Source: Peribacillus huizhouensis (lineage in GTDB: Bacteria; Bacillota; Bacilli; Bacillales; DSM-1321). Taken from it: a stretch of DNA of 64,000 nucleotides. The position numbers and the translations under genes were made by a program. The stretch's first letter is position 1, and each line of letters begins with the position of its first letter. Positions 52,128-61,573 of the stretch are shown piece by piece. The stretch covers positions 247,926 through 311,925 of the forward strand of contig NZ_JACJHX010000003.1 in assembly GCF_014138605.1 (NCBI RefSeq). The letters run 5' to 3'. The notes beneath the pieces are model-generated. The model saw nothing but the letters and a program-made list of their open reading frames with translations. It did no database searches and was not told the origin of the DNA.

Positions 52128-52180
52128 GAGGATGTCTCATAACAAAAGGGTCAGATTCTTTGCCGAGACATCCTCATTTT
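52128..52180. terminator. Hairpin terminator between PAP2 gene and small gene
   Basis: GAGGATGTCTC (52128-52138) and GAGACATCCTC (52165-52175) pair perfectly and are followed by ATTTT. Confidence 0.8.
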
Positions 52181-52192
52181 AAAGCAAAAAAG

Positions 52193-52465
52193 CTACTTGT
52201 TTGTAAAAGGATCTTTATCAGGTACTAATTCCTTTGAAAACTCCATTACGTTCGCCATTTTTGACATTTGACCATCATTTCGCAGTCGAAAATTATCAAT
52301 TAAGTTTTGAACAGGAATCATCATATTTCTGGTTCGATTTCTACTTAACCCATAAGCGGCTGCACTAATCCCCAGGCTTAACATAGATGCCCACATCATC
52401 CTTCTATTATTCCTTCTTCTTCTAATATTGAAAAGAGCAGGTATCCAGTTATTCAGTTTAAACAC
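52193..52465 (-). CDS. Small membrane-associated protein (YrzQ/DUF3918-like)
   Basis: 90 residues. A very basic start (NIRRRRNNRRMM) precedes one hydrophobic helix (WASMLSLGISAAAYGL) and another basic patch (SRNRTRNMM). The C-terminal half is polar and ends KELVPDKDPFTNK. This layout resembles the small DUF3918 proteins of Bacilli; the function is unknown. A good ribosome site (GAGGAGTG) lies upstream of ATG 52465. Confidence 0.6.
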   Translation of the reverse strand: MFKLNNWIPALFNIRRRRNNRRMMWASMLSLGISAAAYGLSRNRTRNMMIPVQNLIDNFRLRNDGQMSKMANVMEFSKELVPDKDPFTNK

Positions 52466-52658
52466 TCCTCACTAGATATTTGAAAAGCAGATGCCTTTCA
52501 TAATCTAATATTTGCTAATAGGTGTTTGATATGCTGGTAATGTTTATGGACTTAACACGTTTACGATTAAGGTCAAAAAATATTCAAAATGGTTTTGTAC
52601 ATAAACTCAATTGGTAAGGGAGAAAATACAATTTAATTAAAGAAAAAGGATGATTGAT

Positions 52659-54143
52659 GTGGCTTCTTTATTAGCAAAAAATCCTCGAAAATCAAAACCT
52701 GTGATTATGCTTATCATTGATACCTTAATGGATTCACCTCTACAAGAGGCCATCAAAAATAATCGAGCACCTGCATTCAAGTTTTTAATCGAGAATGGGA
52801 TGTATTTTCCAGATGTAGTTAGTACTTTTCCAACTATGTCTGTTACTGTTGATGCAACTATACTAACTGGTACCCAGTGTGATGTTCATCGGTTACCTGG
52901 GCTCGTTTGGTTTCATACAAAAGAAAATCGTCTCATTAATTATGGCAGTCATATTCGTGAATTGTGGAAGCTTGGTCTTAGTCAATCTCTTGAAGATATC
53001 TTATTTCACATGAACGGCAATCATATCAGTAAGGAAGTTAAAACCATACATGAGGAGTTAGCGGAAAAAGGTATCGATTCGGCTTCGATAAATGCACTGA
53101 TTTATCGAGGAAATACATCTCACTTATATAAATTGCCGAAATTAATAACATGGTTTACTTCCATTCAAAAAGACCGTCCAACATTAGGTGCTAAAGTTTT
53201 TACATATGGGTCATTAAACAAAGTTAGTCTATCTAAAAGGTATCAACGTCTATGGCAAAAATTTGGATTCAACAATTCTTTTTCCGTTCAGGAATTATCT
53301 TTTTTAATTAACAAAGACCAACTTCCTTCGTTTTCCATCGTTTACTTTCCCGAGCTTGATCAGAGTGTTCATAAACATGGTCGTATGGACGTAAAAGGTA
53401 TAGAAAAAGTCGATCAACATTTACAAAAGATTCTTAATGTATATGATTCATGGGAAGAAGCAATACAAAACAATATTTGGATTACAATGGGTGATAACGG
53501 GCAAGCGTGGATTGATTCTAATCAGAAAGAAGCTTTAATTGATCTTAGGAAAATACTTGGCTCATATCACATTATGAAACTAAGAGACGGCGTTCAAGCA
53601 AAAGATCAGATTGTGCTTGCAGTAAATCAACGGATGTCATATATCTATTCACTAGATGCGAACACATTACCTATTCATACACTTGTATTAGAGCTAGTAA
53701 ATGATCATCGAATTGATGTCATTGCATGGCAAGAAGAGGAAACGATAAAGGTCAAATCCGGTGAAAAAAAAGGAGAACTTCATTATCGAAAAGGCGGAGA
53801 ATTAACGGATCCATATAACCAAACTTGGGTTGTTGACGGTGATTATGGATTATTAGATCTAACGGTACGTGACAATCAACTTCATTATGGTAACTATCCA
53901 GATGCTTTGGCACGTATATATAGTAGTTTACATTCACATGAAGGAAATTTTATTATCGTCAGTGCTAAACCAGGCTATGAATTTATTGGTGAAGGTTCAC
54001 CAACCCATGTAGGAGGAGCTAGTCACGGAGGATTGCACCAACAAGATTCTTTAGTACCATTGATCGTAACGGGCACACAGTCAACACCTTCATATTTACG
54101 AATGGTAGATATGAAAGAATGGGTTTTATCATTAATTGGTTGA
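52659..54143 (+). CDS. Alkaline-phosphatase-superfamily phosphodiesterase/nucleotide pyrophosphatase
   Basis: About 494 residues. GTG 52659 is preferred as start (AAGGA eight bases upstream); the ATG at 52650 abuts that site. The metal site motifs are IMLIIDTLMDSPL (Asp), FPTMSVTVDATILTG (Thr nucleophile region), FPELDQSVHKHG (Asp and His), MGDNGQ (Asp; the usual next histidine is asparagine) and GASHGGLHQ (His). There is no signal peptide. Members cut phosphodiester or phosphate bonds of nucleotides, phosphonates or lipids; the substrate is unknown. An alpha/beta hydrolase gene follows in the same direction. Confidence 0.82.
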   Translation: MASLLAKNPRKSKPVIMLIIDTLMDSPLQEAIKNNRAPAFKFLIENGMYFPDVVSTFPTMSVTVDATILTGTQCDVHRLPGLVWFHTKENRLINYGSHIRELWKLGLSQSLEDILFHMNGNHISKEVKTIHEELAEKGIDSASINALIYRGNTSHLYKLPKLITWFTSIQKDRPTLGAKVFTYGSLNKVSLSKRYQRLWQKFGFNNSFSVQELSFLINKDQLPSFSIVYFPELDQSVHKHGRMDVKGIEKVDQHLQKILNVYDSWEEAIQNNIWITMGDNGQAWIDSNQKEALIDLRKILGSYHIMKLRDGVQAKDQIVLAVNQRMSYIYSLDANTLPIHTLVLELVNDHRIDVIAWQEEETIKVKSGEKKGELHYRKGGELTDPYNQTWVVDGDYGLLDLTVRDNQLHYGNYPDALARIYSSLHSHEGNFIIVSAKPGYEFIGEGSPTHVGGASHGGLHQQDSLVPLIVTGTQSTPSYLRMVDMKEWVLSLIG

Positions 54144-54213
54144 TTAAAGATGGGACTATCGTGAATGAAAGATTCCATATTGAAGATTTTAGATTATTGA
54201 GGTGATAATATAC

Positions 54214-55002
54214 ATGCCAATGTTAGATGTTGACGGTATTAGCTTGTATTATACTGTTAAAGGAAAAGGGATTCCTATTGTTTTTATTCACCCTCCTGTA
54301 CTCACTGGCTTGAATTTTACATACCAAATAGAGGAATTATCCCAAGAATTTAAAGTAATTACTTTTGATATTAGAGGTCATGGAGGGAGTCAGTATTCAA
54401 GACCGCCAGTAACCTATCCGTTGATTGTAGAAGATATCAAACATCTGTTGGATCATTTAAAAATTAAAAAAGCATTTATCTGCGGATATTCAACCGGTGG
54501 TTCGATCGTATTGGAATATTTGCTGAATTCTGCCGATTGGGCTCTGGGAGGCATTGTAATAGGTGGAATGTCTGAAGTGAGGGATAAATACCTAAAGAAA
54601 AAAATTTCTTTAGGTATGTCGCTTGCAAATAAAGGAGCAATTTCAGTTCTTGCGCTATCCATTTCTTGGAGCAATTCAAATACGAAAAAGTTGTTTATAA
54701 AGATGTTTAAAGAAGCCCGAAAAGGCGATGCAAGAAATATCGAGCAGTATTACCGTTATAGTTTGCATTATAACTGTACCCATCAGCTAGAGAAAATCAA
54801 TCTTCCAATTTTATTGGTTTATGGTAAAGAAGATAAACCATTTTATTATTATGCCAAGATATTGCATGAAAAATTGCCATGTAAGGAATTAACGTTCATT
54901 GATCATGCAAAGCATCAGATCCCTACAAAAGCGGCTAATGATTTAAATGAAAGGATTAAGCATTTTATCAATACACATGTGATGAATTCAGATGAAACCT
55001 AG
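54214..55002 (+). CDS. Alpha/beta hydrolase
   Basis: About 262 residues from ATG 54214, with GAGGTGAT upstream. The oxyanion region IVFIHPPVLTG, the nucleophile elbow GYSTGG (Ser at about 95), the acid in LLVYGKEDKPF and the histidine in FIDHAKHQIPTKA make a complete triad. It belongs to the esterase/haloperoxidase-like hydrolases; the substrate is unknown. It lies 70 bases after the phosphodiesterase gene and may share its transcript. Confidence 0.88.
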   Translation: MPMLDVDGISLYYTVKGKGIPIVFIHPPVLTGLNFTYQIEELSQEFKVITFDIRGHGGSQYSRPPVTYPLIVEDIKHLLDHLKIKKAFICGYSTGGSIVLEYLLNSADWALGGIVIGGMSEVRDKYLKKKISLGMSLANKGAISVLALSISWSNSNTKKLFIKMFKEARKGDARNIEQYYRYSLHYNCTHQLEKINLPILLVYGKEDKPFYYYAKILHEKLPCKELTFIDHAKHQIPTKAANDLNERIKHFINTHVMNSDET

Positions 55003-55108
55003 ATCTAACAGATATAAATCCCTTATTTCTCACTGTATGGATTCTTCCACTTGCATAAACTAATAACCTGATCCATCAAGTACTCTGTAGAAATTTCTGT
55101 CTTTTACA

Positions 55109-55347
55109 ATGGCTGTTTTCACATACTTTGTTGCTTTTCAATCATTTTTACACTAATAACCCGGGGTGATTTCCGTTGCAGGTACTCGCTTTCCGCGGGC
55201 GGTCTCAGAAGCCTCCTCAGTGCTTTGCACTTGCGGGGTCTCCCTCAACACGCTTTTCCCGCAGGAGTCTCGCACCTGTAACGAAGATCAACATCTGTTC
55301 GAATTGGTTTCTTGCTAAAAACAACAATCTTTACGAAAAGAGCCTTT
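55109..55347. repeat. MITE-like element, copy 2
   Basis: About 239 bases, collinear with 33589-33831: GGCTGTTTTCACATACTTTG at the left end, CAACAATCTTTACG and AAAAGAGCC at the right end, with the same GC-rich core (CTCGCTTTCCGCGGGCGG). It fills most of the gap between the hydrolase and YjdF-like genes. Confidence 0.85.
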
Positions 55348-55386
55348 ACAATTGAAAATAAATCATAAATCTAATGGAGTAAAAAA

Positions 55387-55944
55387 ATGGGGAGAGATAA
55401 AAGTATAAGGATTCATTTATTATTCCTATTGGTAGTTACTGCAGTTTTTATTTGGTCATTTATTCAGCCAGAAGGATACTTGATATGGACAATGGAAGTA
55501 CTTCCTGCCGTTGCGGTACTGATCATTGTTATTGCTGCATATAATAAATTTCGCCTCACTACATTATCATATATCATTATTGCTAATCTTTCGATTGCTA
55601 TGTTCATCGGTGCTCACTATACTTACTCAAAAGTTCCTCTATTTAATTGGATAAAAGATTATTTTGATTTAAACCGGAACCACTATGATCGGTTTGGGCA
55701 TTTTCTAAAAGGTTTATTTGCGATCACATTAAGTTTTGCACTTGCTATTGGAACTTTATATGAAATTATAGAATGGTTAGCTTCTATTATTTCAAAATGC
55801 GGAAAAGCTTTAGGAACACAAGGTGATTTTTGGGATGCACAAAGGGATATGTCGTTAACATTAATAGGCTCTATCATTGTACTGCTTATCTTATCAAAAC
55901 TACATAACAAGCTGTTAATAAAAAAGGATTTTTCGATCGATTAA
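55387..55944 (+). CDS. DUF2238 (YjdF-like) membrane protein
   Basis: 185 residues with about five hydrophobic segments. NRNHYDRFGHFLKGLFAI, ALAIGTLYEIIEWLAS and GTQGDFWDAQRDMSLTLIGS match DUF2238, a family of inner-membrane proteins like YjdF of E. coli. The function is unknown. It starts at ATG 55387 after GGAG. Confidence 0.85.
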   Translation: MGRDKSIRIHLLFLLVVTAVFIWSFIQPEGYLIWTMEVLPAVAVLIIVIAAYNKFRLTTLSYIIIANLSIAMFIGAHYTYSKVPLFNWIKDYFDLNRNHYDRFGHFLKGLFAITLSFALAIGTLYEIIEWLASIISKCGKALGTQGDFWDAQRDMSLTLIGSIIVLLILSKLHNKLLIKKDFSID

Positions 55945-56035
55945 AAGAGAAATGGCACTAATATTTACAAAAATAAGTTAATGTGGAATAAAAAGTTCTA
56001 CTAGGTTAAGAATTGATTCATTAATGCGTCAATAA

Positions 56036-56077
56036 GGACCAGGCACCTCCAAATATTGTTGGGTGGTTCCTGGTCCA
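56036..56077. terminator. Hairpin after yjdF-like gene
   Basis: GGACCAGGCACCTCC (56036-56050) pairs with GGGTGGTTCCTGGTCC (56061-56076). It may serve genes on both strands. Confidence 0.65.
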
Positions 56078-56170
56078 TCTTGATTGAAGTGAAACTTATT
56101 ATTTTCCTTGTACTGCAATCCTTAATTATTTTTGCCTTATTGGTAATTTGCAGTTATGCCTAGATATATC

Positions 56171-56311
56171 TTAATACTCTATTTCATCGTAATCTTTAGG
56201 TTGAGGAACAGGTTGCCCATTTTTACGATTCGAATAACCAAAAATAATTTCTAGCTCCTCGGCATGACTTATCTTAGTCCCTTTTTCATGTTGTTTTTCT
56301 TCTTTTTTCAT
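56171..56311 (-). CDS. Small hypothetical protein (46 aa)
   Basis: ATG 56311 lies after AAAGGAG and opens 46 codons: MKKEEKQHEKGTKISH, EELEIIFGYSNRKNGQPVP and DYDEIEY. It is hydrophilic with no membrane segment. The spaced, well-placed ribosome site and full stop make it a likely real gene; no family is known to me. Confidence 0.55.
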   Translation of the reverse strand: MKKEEKQHEKGTKISHAEELEIIFGYSNRKNGQPVPQPKDYDEIEY

Positions 56312-56542
56312 AGGATTGACTCCTTTCATAATCATCTATGTTTAATATGACCTAATGTAAAGGATTCACCATACGGGTGAAAACATGTATGTAGATGTGA
56401 TTTTCCATTGATTTATAATCGAATACGTTATCAGAAAAGTCGATTTTAAATTTATTTTATTAAAGCGTGGTAATGTTGGGATAAAATGTAAGTGGTGTGC
56501 AAGATGAAGTGTTGATGTAGTTTTGTTCGGAGGATAATGGGA

Positions 56543-56580
56543 AAAACACCTAGATTCAAAAAGCATCTGGGTGTTTTTCA
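56543..56580 (-). terminator. Terminator of lysozyme-like gene
   Basis: AAAAACACC (56543) and GGTGTTTTT (56569) with AGAT/ATCT form a stem; the stop of the gene lies inside its left arm when read leftward. Confidence 0.8.
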
Positions 56581-57218
56581 CTTACAAGCGTTGGGATACT
56601 ATCTGCTAACGCTTCAATATTTTTGGTTACTTTCGCACTATAGGAGAAATCACCGTAGCAATATGGGTAGCGGAAATTTTCTTTATTTCCACCGCAATTG
56701 TACAGGTCGGGATTTTTTTCTACTTGAATCATCGAGAATTTCTTTGCCAGCTCTTCACTATGCTTTCCACCGTTTTCCGCAATGTAATTAATATAGCCTA
56801 TTCCCATATTATAGGACTGGATGATGGTTGGAAAATCAACTTTTTTTTCTTTGCCATAGGCAATAACCTGTTTGAAATGCTTAACGCCATATTGAATGCT
56901 TTCCTTAGGATCGGTAATGGTGTTAGGAGCAAGTCCAGCTGATTCTGAAGATTGCATCGGATCTCCGCCCTTACCACGGCTTTCTTGTTGCATGACGGCA
57001 ATAAGTACGACTGTATATTCTTGCAAATTATATTGGGCCAGTTCATCGTGCAGGGTCGAACTGTATTTCTTTACTGAAGCAAAGGGGTCCGGTTGAATTA
57101 TGGTTGTTGAAACCTTTTCTGTATGTGGGACCTGCATGACCTGTTTAATCAGTAAGATAGCAAAAAGCAACGCAAACAAGATAAAAAGGGCTTTAGATAC
57201 CTTCCTTTTTCGTTTCAT
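56556..57218 (-). CDS. Membrane-anchored lysozyme-like muramidase (CwlT N-domain type)
   Basis: 220 residues. After a basic start there is one membrane helix (ALFILFALLFAILLI), then the lysozyme-like fold: LIAVMQQESRGKGGDPMQSSES with the catalytic glutamate in QQESRG, ESIQYGVKHFKQVI, IIQSYNMGIGYINYI and YPYCYGDFSYSAKVTKNI. This is like the N-terminal muramidase domain of CwlT, but without the NlpC/P60 domain. It should cut peptidoglycan glycan strands outside the cell. It is not near conjugation genes here. Confidence 0.85.
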   Translation of the reverse strand: MKRKRKVSKALFILFALLFAILLIKQVMQVPHTEKVSTTIIQPDPFASVKKYSSTLHDELAQYNLQEYTVVLIAVMQQESRGKGGDPMQSSESAGLAPNTITDPKESIQYGVKHFKQVIAYGKEKKVDFPTIIQSYNMGIGYINYIAENGGKHSEELAKKFSMIQVEKNPDLYNCGGNKENFRYPYCYGDFSYSAKVTKNIEALADSIPTLVSEKHPDAF

Positions 57219-57429
57219 TTTTTCTCCTCAACATTTCATCTCTGTAATTTCAGTTTAACAAATAAATGAAAGGGTGACTATCTGAAAATAGTAGTATGCG
57301 AATATGTAATTCTCAAAATTAATAAGTAGGATTTTAATTCCTACTAAACAGGTTCAATTAATTGACGAATTATGAGAGATTTTATACGATAAGGTGTATC
57401 AACTGACTGATCAATCGAGAGGAGGAATT

Positions 57430-58050
57430 GTGATTAAAGAAAATGAGAAGTCTATTGATCGAAGAGAACAAATAATTGCGATTGCCATCAAACTGTTTGC
57501 TATGAATGGTTATCATAAGACAAAGATATCAGATATTGTTCGTGAAGCAGGAATTGCTCAAGGGACTTTCTATTGGTATTTTAAAAGCAAGGAAAGTATA
57601 GTACTTGAGATCATTCAAAGCGGACAAGCACAGATTCTTGCAGTTGTTTCCAAAGGATATCGGACATCTCCAGGTACCATAGCCGATGCAGTGGCCTCTT
57701 CTGAAAAATTATTTGAAGATTTATTTACCTTTTCAAAGGGTAATCGATATTTGATGGAATTAATCATCAAAGGAATCGATAGTGAAGAGTCCATCAAGCA
57801 TTTAATTTTCGAAACCCGTATAAAAATTGAAGAAGCATTCAAGAATAACTTAAAGCGGGCAATGGAACTGAGGATTTTGCCAGAAAAAGATCCGTCGATT
57901 CAAGCTGCATTAGTAATGAGCTTAATGGAAGGCATGCTGGCAAGATGGCTATTCGGCCCTGTTACATATGAATCAGCTGTAGAAGAACAATCAGCAAATG
58001 ACCTTGCAAAGGAACTAGTAAAGTTTGAGTTCTTTGGATTGTTAGGATAA
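57430..58050 (+). CDS. TetR-family regulator next to amino acid importer
   Basis: 206 residues from GTG 57430, close to GAGGAGG. The helix-turn-helix is IAIKLFAMNGYHKTKISDIVREAGIAQGTFYWYFKSKES. The C-terminal ligand domain is of usual size. It is 22 bases ahead of the solute-binding protein gene and in the same direction, so it probably controls this importer operon as its first gene. The ligand is unknown. Confidence 0.88.
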   Translation: MIKENEKSIDRREQIIAIAIKLFAMNGYHKTKISDIVREAGIAQGTFYWYFKSKESIVLEIIQSGQAQILAVVSKGYRTSPGTIADAVASSEKLFEDLFTFSKGNRYLMELIIKGIDSEESIKHLIFETRIKIEEAFKNNLKRAMELRILPEKDPSIQAALVMSLMEGMLARWLFGPVTYESAVEEQSANDLAKELVKFEFFGLLG

Positions 58051-58072
58051 TAAATGAAGGAGTGATTTGAAC

Positions 58073-58888
58073 ATGAAAAAGCGCCCCAGGTTGCTACTGA
58101 CTTTCCTAGTAGCTATATTGATGATATTAAGTGCATGTGGTGCAAAGAATAACGCCAACAATGCGAATAAAGATTTACTCAAAGAGGTAAAGGATCAAGG
58201 TACATTACGGGTTGGTGTCATGGGAACGTATCAGCCATATAATTTCTTAAATGACAAAAAAGAAATGGACGGTTTTGACGTAGATATTGCGAAGGAAGTT
58301 GCGAAACGTTTAGGGGTAAAGGTTGAATTTGTTGCTCAAGAATTTTCGGGAATGATTGCTGGTCTACAAACGAACAAGTTTGATGTTGTAATCAGCCAAA
58401 TGACGATTACGGATGAACGGAAGAAACAACTAGATTTTACAAAGCCGTATATTACAAATAACGTAAAAGTCATTGTTCAAGAAGGGAATACTACGATTAA
58501 GTCTGTAGAAGATTTTAAAGGGAAAAATATCGGTGTCGGATTAGGAACAAATGACGAAACCTACCTCCGTACCGAGCTACTGCCAAAAGTGGGCGATTTT
58601 ACAATTAAAACCTATGACGATGTCATTACATCGCTGAAGGATTTGGATACAGGCAGAATTGATGCAACGATTAATAATATGTATGCCATTAAACCGATTG
58701 TTGAGAAGAACGGCTTTAAAATAAAAGCAGTAGGCGAACCGGTGAAGTCTGATCAAGCAGGCATCGCAGTTCGCAAAGGAAATGAGAAGTTCTTAAAAGA
58801 GCTGGACCGAATCTTAGCTGACATGAAGGCGGACGGAACGTATAAAAAGATTTTTGTGAAGTGGTTTAATGAAGAACCAGCTGAGTAA
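58073..58888 (+). CDS. Polar amino acid ABC transporter binding lipoprotein (cystine-like)
   Basis: About 271 residues from ATG 58073, ten bases after AAGGAG. The signal peptide ends at lipobox LSAC. Family 3 solute-binding protein features are GTLRVGVMGTYQPYNF, GFDVDIAKEVAKRLG, FDVVISQMTITDERKKQLDFTKPY and the hinge SVEDFKGKNIGVGLGTN. The order binding protein, permease, ATPase and the OsmC gene after it recall cystine systems (TcyABC), but other polar amino acids are possible. Confidence 0.9.
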   Translation: MKKRPRLLLTFLVAILMILSACGAKNNANNANKDLLKEVKDQGTLRVGVMGTYQPYNFLNDKKEMDGFDVDIAKEVAKRLGVKVEFVAQEFSGMIAGLQTNKFDVVISQMTITDERKKQLDFTKPYITNNVKVIVQEGNTTIKSVEDFKGKNIGVGLGTNDETYLRTELLPKVGDFTIKTYDDVITSLKDLDTGRIDATINNMYAIKPIVEKNGFKIKAVGEPVKSDQAGIAVRKGNEKFLKELDRILADMKADGTYKKIFVKWFNEEPAE

Positions 58889-58910
58889 AGAGGAAGGGCT
58901 GGACAAGTAA

Positions 58911-59555
58911 ATGGATATTATTTGGTCAAATTTGCCGTTTTTGTTAAAGGGAGCTTATTATACGCTTCTGATTACGATTGTTTCGATGTTTTTTGGCTCC
59001 ATCATCGCGGTTGTTGTTGCGATCGCGAGATTAAAAGGAAATCGATCGATTAGGTGGTTGGCACGTGCTTATGTATCGATTATTCGAGGAACGCCGACCC
59101 TTGTGCAGATCATTATTGTTTATTATGGATTAGCGGATTACGGCTTAAATCTTCAGCCGTTGACTGCAGCGTATATTGCGCTAAGTATTAGCATCGGTGC
59201 GTATTTATCGGAAACATTGCGTGGTGCGATACAAGCTATTCCAAAGGGACAATATGAAGCGGCATATGCATCAGGAATGACGCCGATCCAAACAATGAAG
59301 AGAATCATTCTGCCGCAAGCGATTCGAATTGCGATACCACCAGCGGGGAATACGTTCATCGGAATGTTAAAGGAAACATCGCTCGTATCTGTAATTACAG
59401 TCACAGAATTGCTTCGATCGGCACAGCTTTTGATTGCGCAATATTATGTGTACATGCCGTTTTATCTGGCAATTGCAGTGATGTACTGGATACTCAGCAC
59501 GGGATTTTCCTTCATATTAGAGAGAATCGAGCGACGGCTATCAATTTATGAATAA
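58911..59555 (+). CDS. Polar amino acid ABC permease
   Basis: 214 residues, five hydrophobic segments. [18 protein letters not shown] at the start, the family block [23 protein letters not shown], the EAA loop [29 protein letters not shown] and [15 protein letters not shown] are typical of His/Glu/Gln/Arg-type permeases. It starts at ATG 58911 and its end overlaps the first possible start of the ATPase gene. Confidence 0.93.
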   Translation: MDIIWSNLPFLLKGAYYTLLITIVSMFFGSIIAVVVAIARLKGNRSIRWLARAYVSIIRGTPTLVQIIIVYYGLADYGLNLQPLTAAYIALSISIGAYLSETLRGAIQAIPKGQYEAAYASGMTPIQTMKRIILPQAIRIAIPPAGNTFIGMLKETSLVSVITVTELLRSAQLLIAQYYVYMPFYLAIAVMYWILSTGFSFILERIERRLSIYE

Positions 59556-59568
59556 GTATGGTGATCCT

Positions 59569-60318
59569 ATGATAAAGACGGAAAATCTGTCAAAGAGTTT
59601 TTCAGGGCTTGAAGTGTTAAAAAACATCAATTTGACCGTAGAGACCGGTGAAGTGGTCGCTATCTTAGGACCGAGCGGCTCAGGAAAAAGTACATTGTTG
59701 CGAATGTTTAATGGGTTAGAGGAATTGTCAGGCGGCAGAATTCAAGTTGGTGGTATTTCAGTGGATGCGAACCAATCACAAAGAGAACGAAACAAACAGA
59801 TTGGTAAAATCCGGCTACATACAGGAATGGTCTTTCAACAATTCAATTTATACCCACATAAAACCGTACTGCAGAACGTAGTGGAAGCATTGCTTATTGT
59901 CAAAAAAATTCCGAGAGAAAAAGCAATTACTCTAGGGGAAAAGCTGCTCAAGAGAGTTGGATTATTAGAAAAAAAAGATCAATATCCAAATAGGCTCTCT
60001 GGTGGACAACAACAAAGGGTAGCCATCGCAAGAGCCTTAGCAATGGAACCTGATCTTATGCTATTTGATGAGCCAACTTCTGCTCTTGATCCGGAATTGG
60101 TGGACGAAGTTCTTGCTGTAATTAAAGAGCTTGCTCATACGGGCATGACAATGGTTATTGTGACTCATGAAATGGAGTTTGCGCGTGAAGTCGCCGACCG
60201 AATCATATTCATGGCTGATGGTGTGGTAGTGGAAGAAGGAACATCAGAAGAATTCTTTAGTCGGCCAAAAACAGAACGAGCTAGAAAGTTTTTGAAAATG
60301 GAAGAAGTCATTAATTGA
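59569..60318 (+). CDS. Polar amino acid ABC transporter ATPase
   Basis: 249 residues from ATG 59569 ([13 protein letters not shown]), with GGTGAT ahead; an in-frame ATG at 59548 overlapping the permease gene is the alternative. Walker [12 protein letters not shown]-loop [12 protein letters not shown], signature [19 protein letters not shown], Walker [15 protein letters not shown] and [14 protein letters not shown] are those of GlnQ-like ATPases. It powers the importer of this operon. Confidence 0.95.
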   Translation: MIKTENLSKSFSGLEVLKNINLTVETGEVVAILGPSGSGKSTLLRMFNGLEELSGGRIQVGGISVDANQSQRERNKQIGKIRLHTGMVFQQFNLYPHKTVLQNVVEALLIVKKIPREKAITLGEKLLKRVGLLEKKDQYPNRLSGGQQQRVAIARALAMEPDLMLFDEPTSALDPELVDEVLAVIKELAHTGMTMVIVTHEMEFAREVADRIIFMADGVVVEEGTSEEFFSRPKTERARKFLKMEEVIN

Positions 60319-60331
60319 AAGAGGGATAAGG

Positions 60332-60763
60332 ATGAAAGTACTAACGAAATGGACTGGACAACGTGCATTCACATCTGTTGGTGATTCAGGATATGAAGTG
60401 AAAATGGATGCAACTGAAAAATATGGTGGAGAAGGGAAAGGCGTTACACCAACTGAAATGTTACTTGCATCTCTTGCTGGTTGCATTGGGATTGATGTTA
60501 CAATGATCCTAAGACCGTATTTATCTGAAGTAGACACACTCGAAATTGAAACTGATGGCACAAGAGAAGAAGACATGCCAAAAGCATTTACAACGATTAA
60601 CGTTACGTTTACAATCAATGGAACTGTTGACAGCAAGCGAGTGTGGCGAGCCATTGATCTTGGTAAAGAGAAATACTGTTCCGTATCGAATTCATTGAAA
60701 GCAGATATTATCTTCCATCTTGTCTTAAATGGCGAAAAGCAGGAACGTCCAGTAAAAGAATAA
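60332..60763 (+). CDS. OsmC-family protein
   Basis: 143 residues starting 14 bases after the ATPase stop. Features are GGEGKGVTPTEMLLASLAGCIGIDVTMIL, with the family cysteine in LAGCIG, and the second conserved cysteine region KYCSVSNSLKADI. Both redox cysteines (in AGC and YCS) are present, so it may be a thiol peroxidase of the OsmC/YhfA group. Linkage to a possible cystine importer fits a thiol-related job; this is inference. Confidence 0.9.
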   Translation: MKVLTKWTGQRAFTSVGDSGYEVKMDATEKYGGEGKGVTPTEMLLASLAGCIGIDVTMILRPYLSEVDTLEIETDGTREEDMPKAFTTINVTFTINGTVDSKRVWRAIDLGKEKYCSVSNSLKADIIFHLVLNGEKQERPVKE

Positions 60764-60818
60764 TTCCTTTTCACATACAATCGTAAACAGAGAATCATTA
60801 TAGCTTGATAAATCGGGT

Positions 60819-60856
60819 AAAGAGGCTGACCTATTACGAAAGGGCAGCCTCTTTGC
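60819..60856 (+). terminator. Terminator after osmC-like gene
   Basis: AAAGAGGCTG (60819-60828) pairs with CAGCCTCTTT (60845-60854), extended by CC/GG. Confidence 0.75.
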
Positions 60857-61007
60857 GCATAGAAAATCCCCTTTATAAAGATAAGAGGAAAGGTTATTTT
60901 GGAAAAGTGGCTTAATATCTTGGAGTTACCTTATAGAAGAAAATGATTTTATCTGCATCCAACGGACATCTCGGAATCTTAAATTGACAGTGAGCGGTTC
61001 TCTAACA

Positions 61008-61036
61008 TTGACACTTACTTAGTAGTAGGTTAGTGT
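61008..61036 (+). promoter_or_regulatory. Promoter and TetR-type operator of the tetR-fabF operon
   Basis: TTGACA at 61008-61013 and TAGTGT at 61031-61036 are 17 bases apart. The stretch from 61011 to 61036 is an imperfect 26-bp palindrome (ACACTTACTTAG / GTAGGTTAGTGT). It ends right at the ATG of the regulator, so autorepression and a leaderless or nearly leaderless mRNA are likely. Confidence 0.55.
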
Positions 61037-61573
61037 ATGGATATGGAAAATAGAAAAGAACAAATCATTGAAAGGGCGCTTGTACACATAAAAAAAAGAG
61101 GCTATCTGTCTTTCAGCTATGATCATCTTTCGAAAGAGCTCGGTTTGACTAAAGCAAGTATTCATTATCACTTTGAAAAAAAAGAGAGTTTAGGACTTGC
61201 TGTGTGCGACAGACTGGAAACTGGGTTGGACCAAATGATGATAGCAATCAAGCAGATGGATATAGATCCGAAGGAAAAAGCAATTGAATTTCTTAGAATG
61301 AGGCTATCTTACATTGATTTAGACGAAATTTGTCCTATCTCAGCGTTTCAAGCAGATTTTCCTTATTTGCCTGAAATTCTCAAGCAATCTGTTCAACACG
61401 TAACGAACAAAGAATTGGGCTGTGTAGCTGAATTACTTAAAGATATACATAATAATGAAGCTAAGGCGATCCTACTATTATCCGCTTTGAAAGGAGCACT
61501 CCAGTATAGGCGAGCAGTTGGTGGGGAAATAATGGAGACAATAAGTAAACAATTGAAGGAGTTATTACAATGA
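61037..61573 (+). CDS. TetR-family regulator coupled to fabF
   Basis: 178 residues from ATG 61037, or 176 from ATG 61043. There is no real ribosome binding site in front of either, and the presumed -10 box abuts the first ATG. The helix-turn-helix is HIKKRGYLSFSYDHLSKELGLTKASIHYHFEKKES. The C-terminal part (ALLLSALKGALQYRRAVGG) is that of the TetR group with short ligand domains. Its stop overlaps the fabF start (ATGA). It probably senses a lipid or a thioester and controls the synthase and itself. Confidence 0.85.
   Translation: MDMENRKEQIIERALVHIKKRGYLSFSYDHLSKELGLTKASIHYHFEKKESLGLAVCDRLETGLDQMMIAIKQMDIDPKEKAIEFLRMRLSYIDLDEICPISAFQADFPYLPEILKQSVQHVTNKELGCVAELLKDIHNNEAKAILLLSALKGALQYRRAVGGEIMETISKQLKELLQ

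Noticed and set aside
60244..60798. 184-codon minus-strand ORF over the osmC gene
   Set aside because: It overlaps the end of the ATPase gene and all of osmC, both clearly real on the plus strand; it has no recognisable domain.
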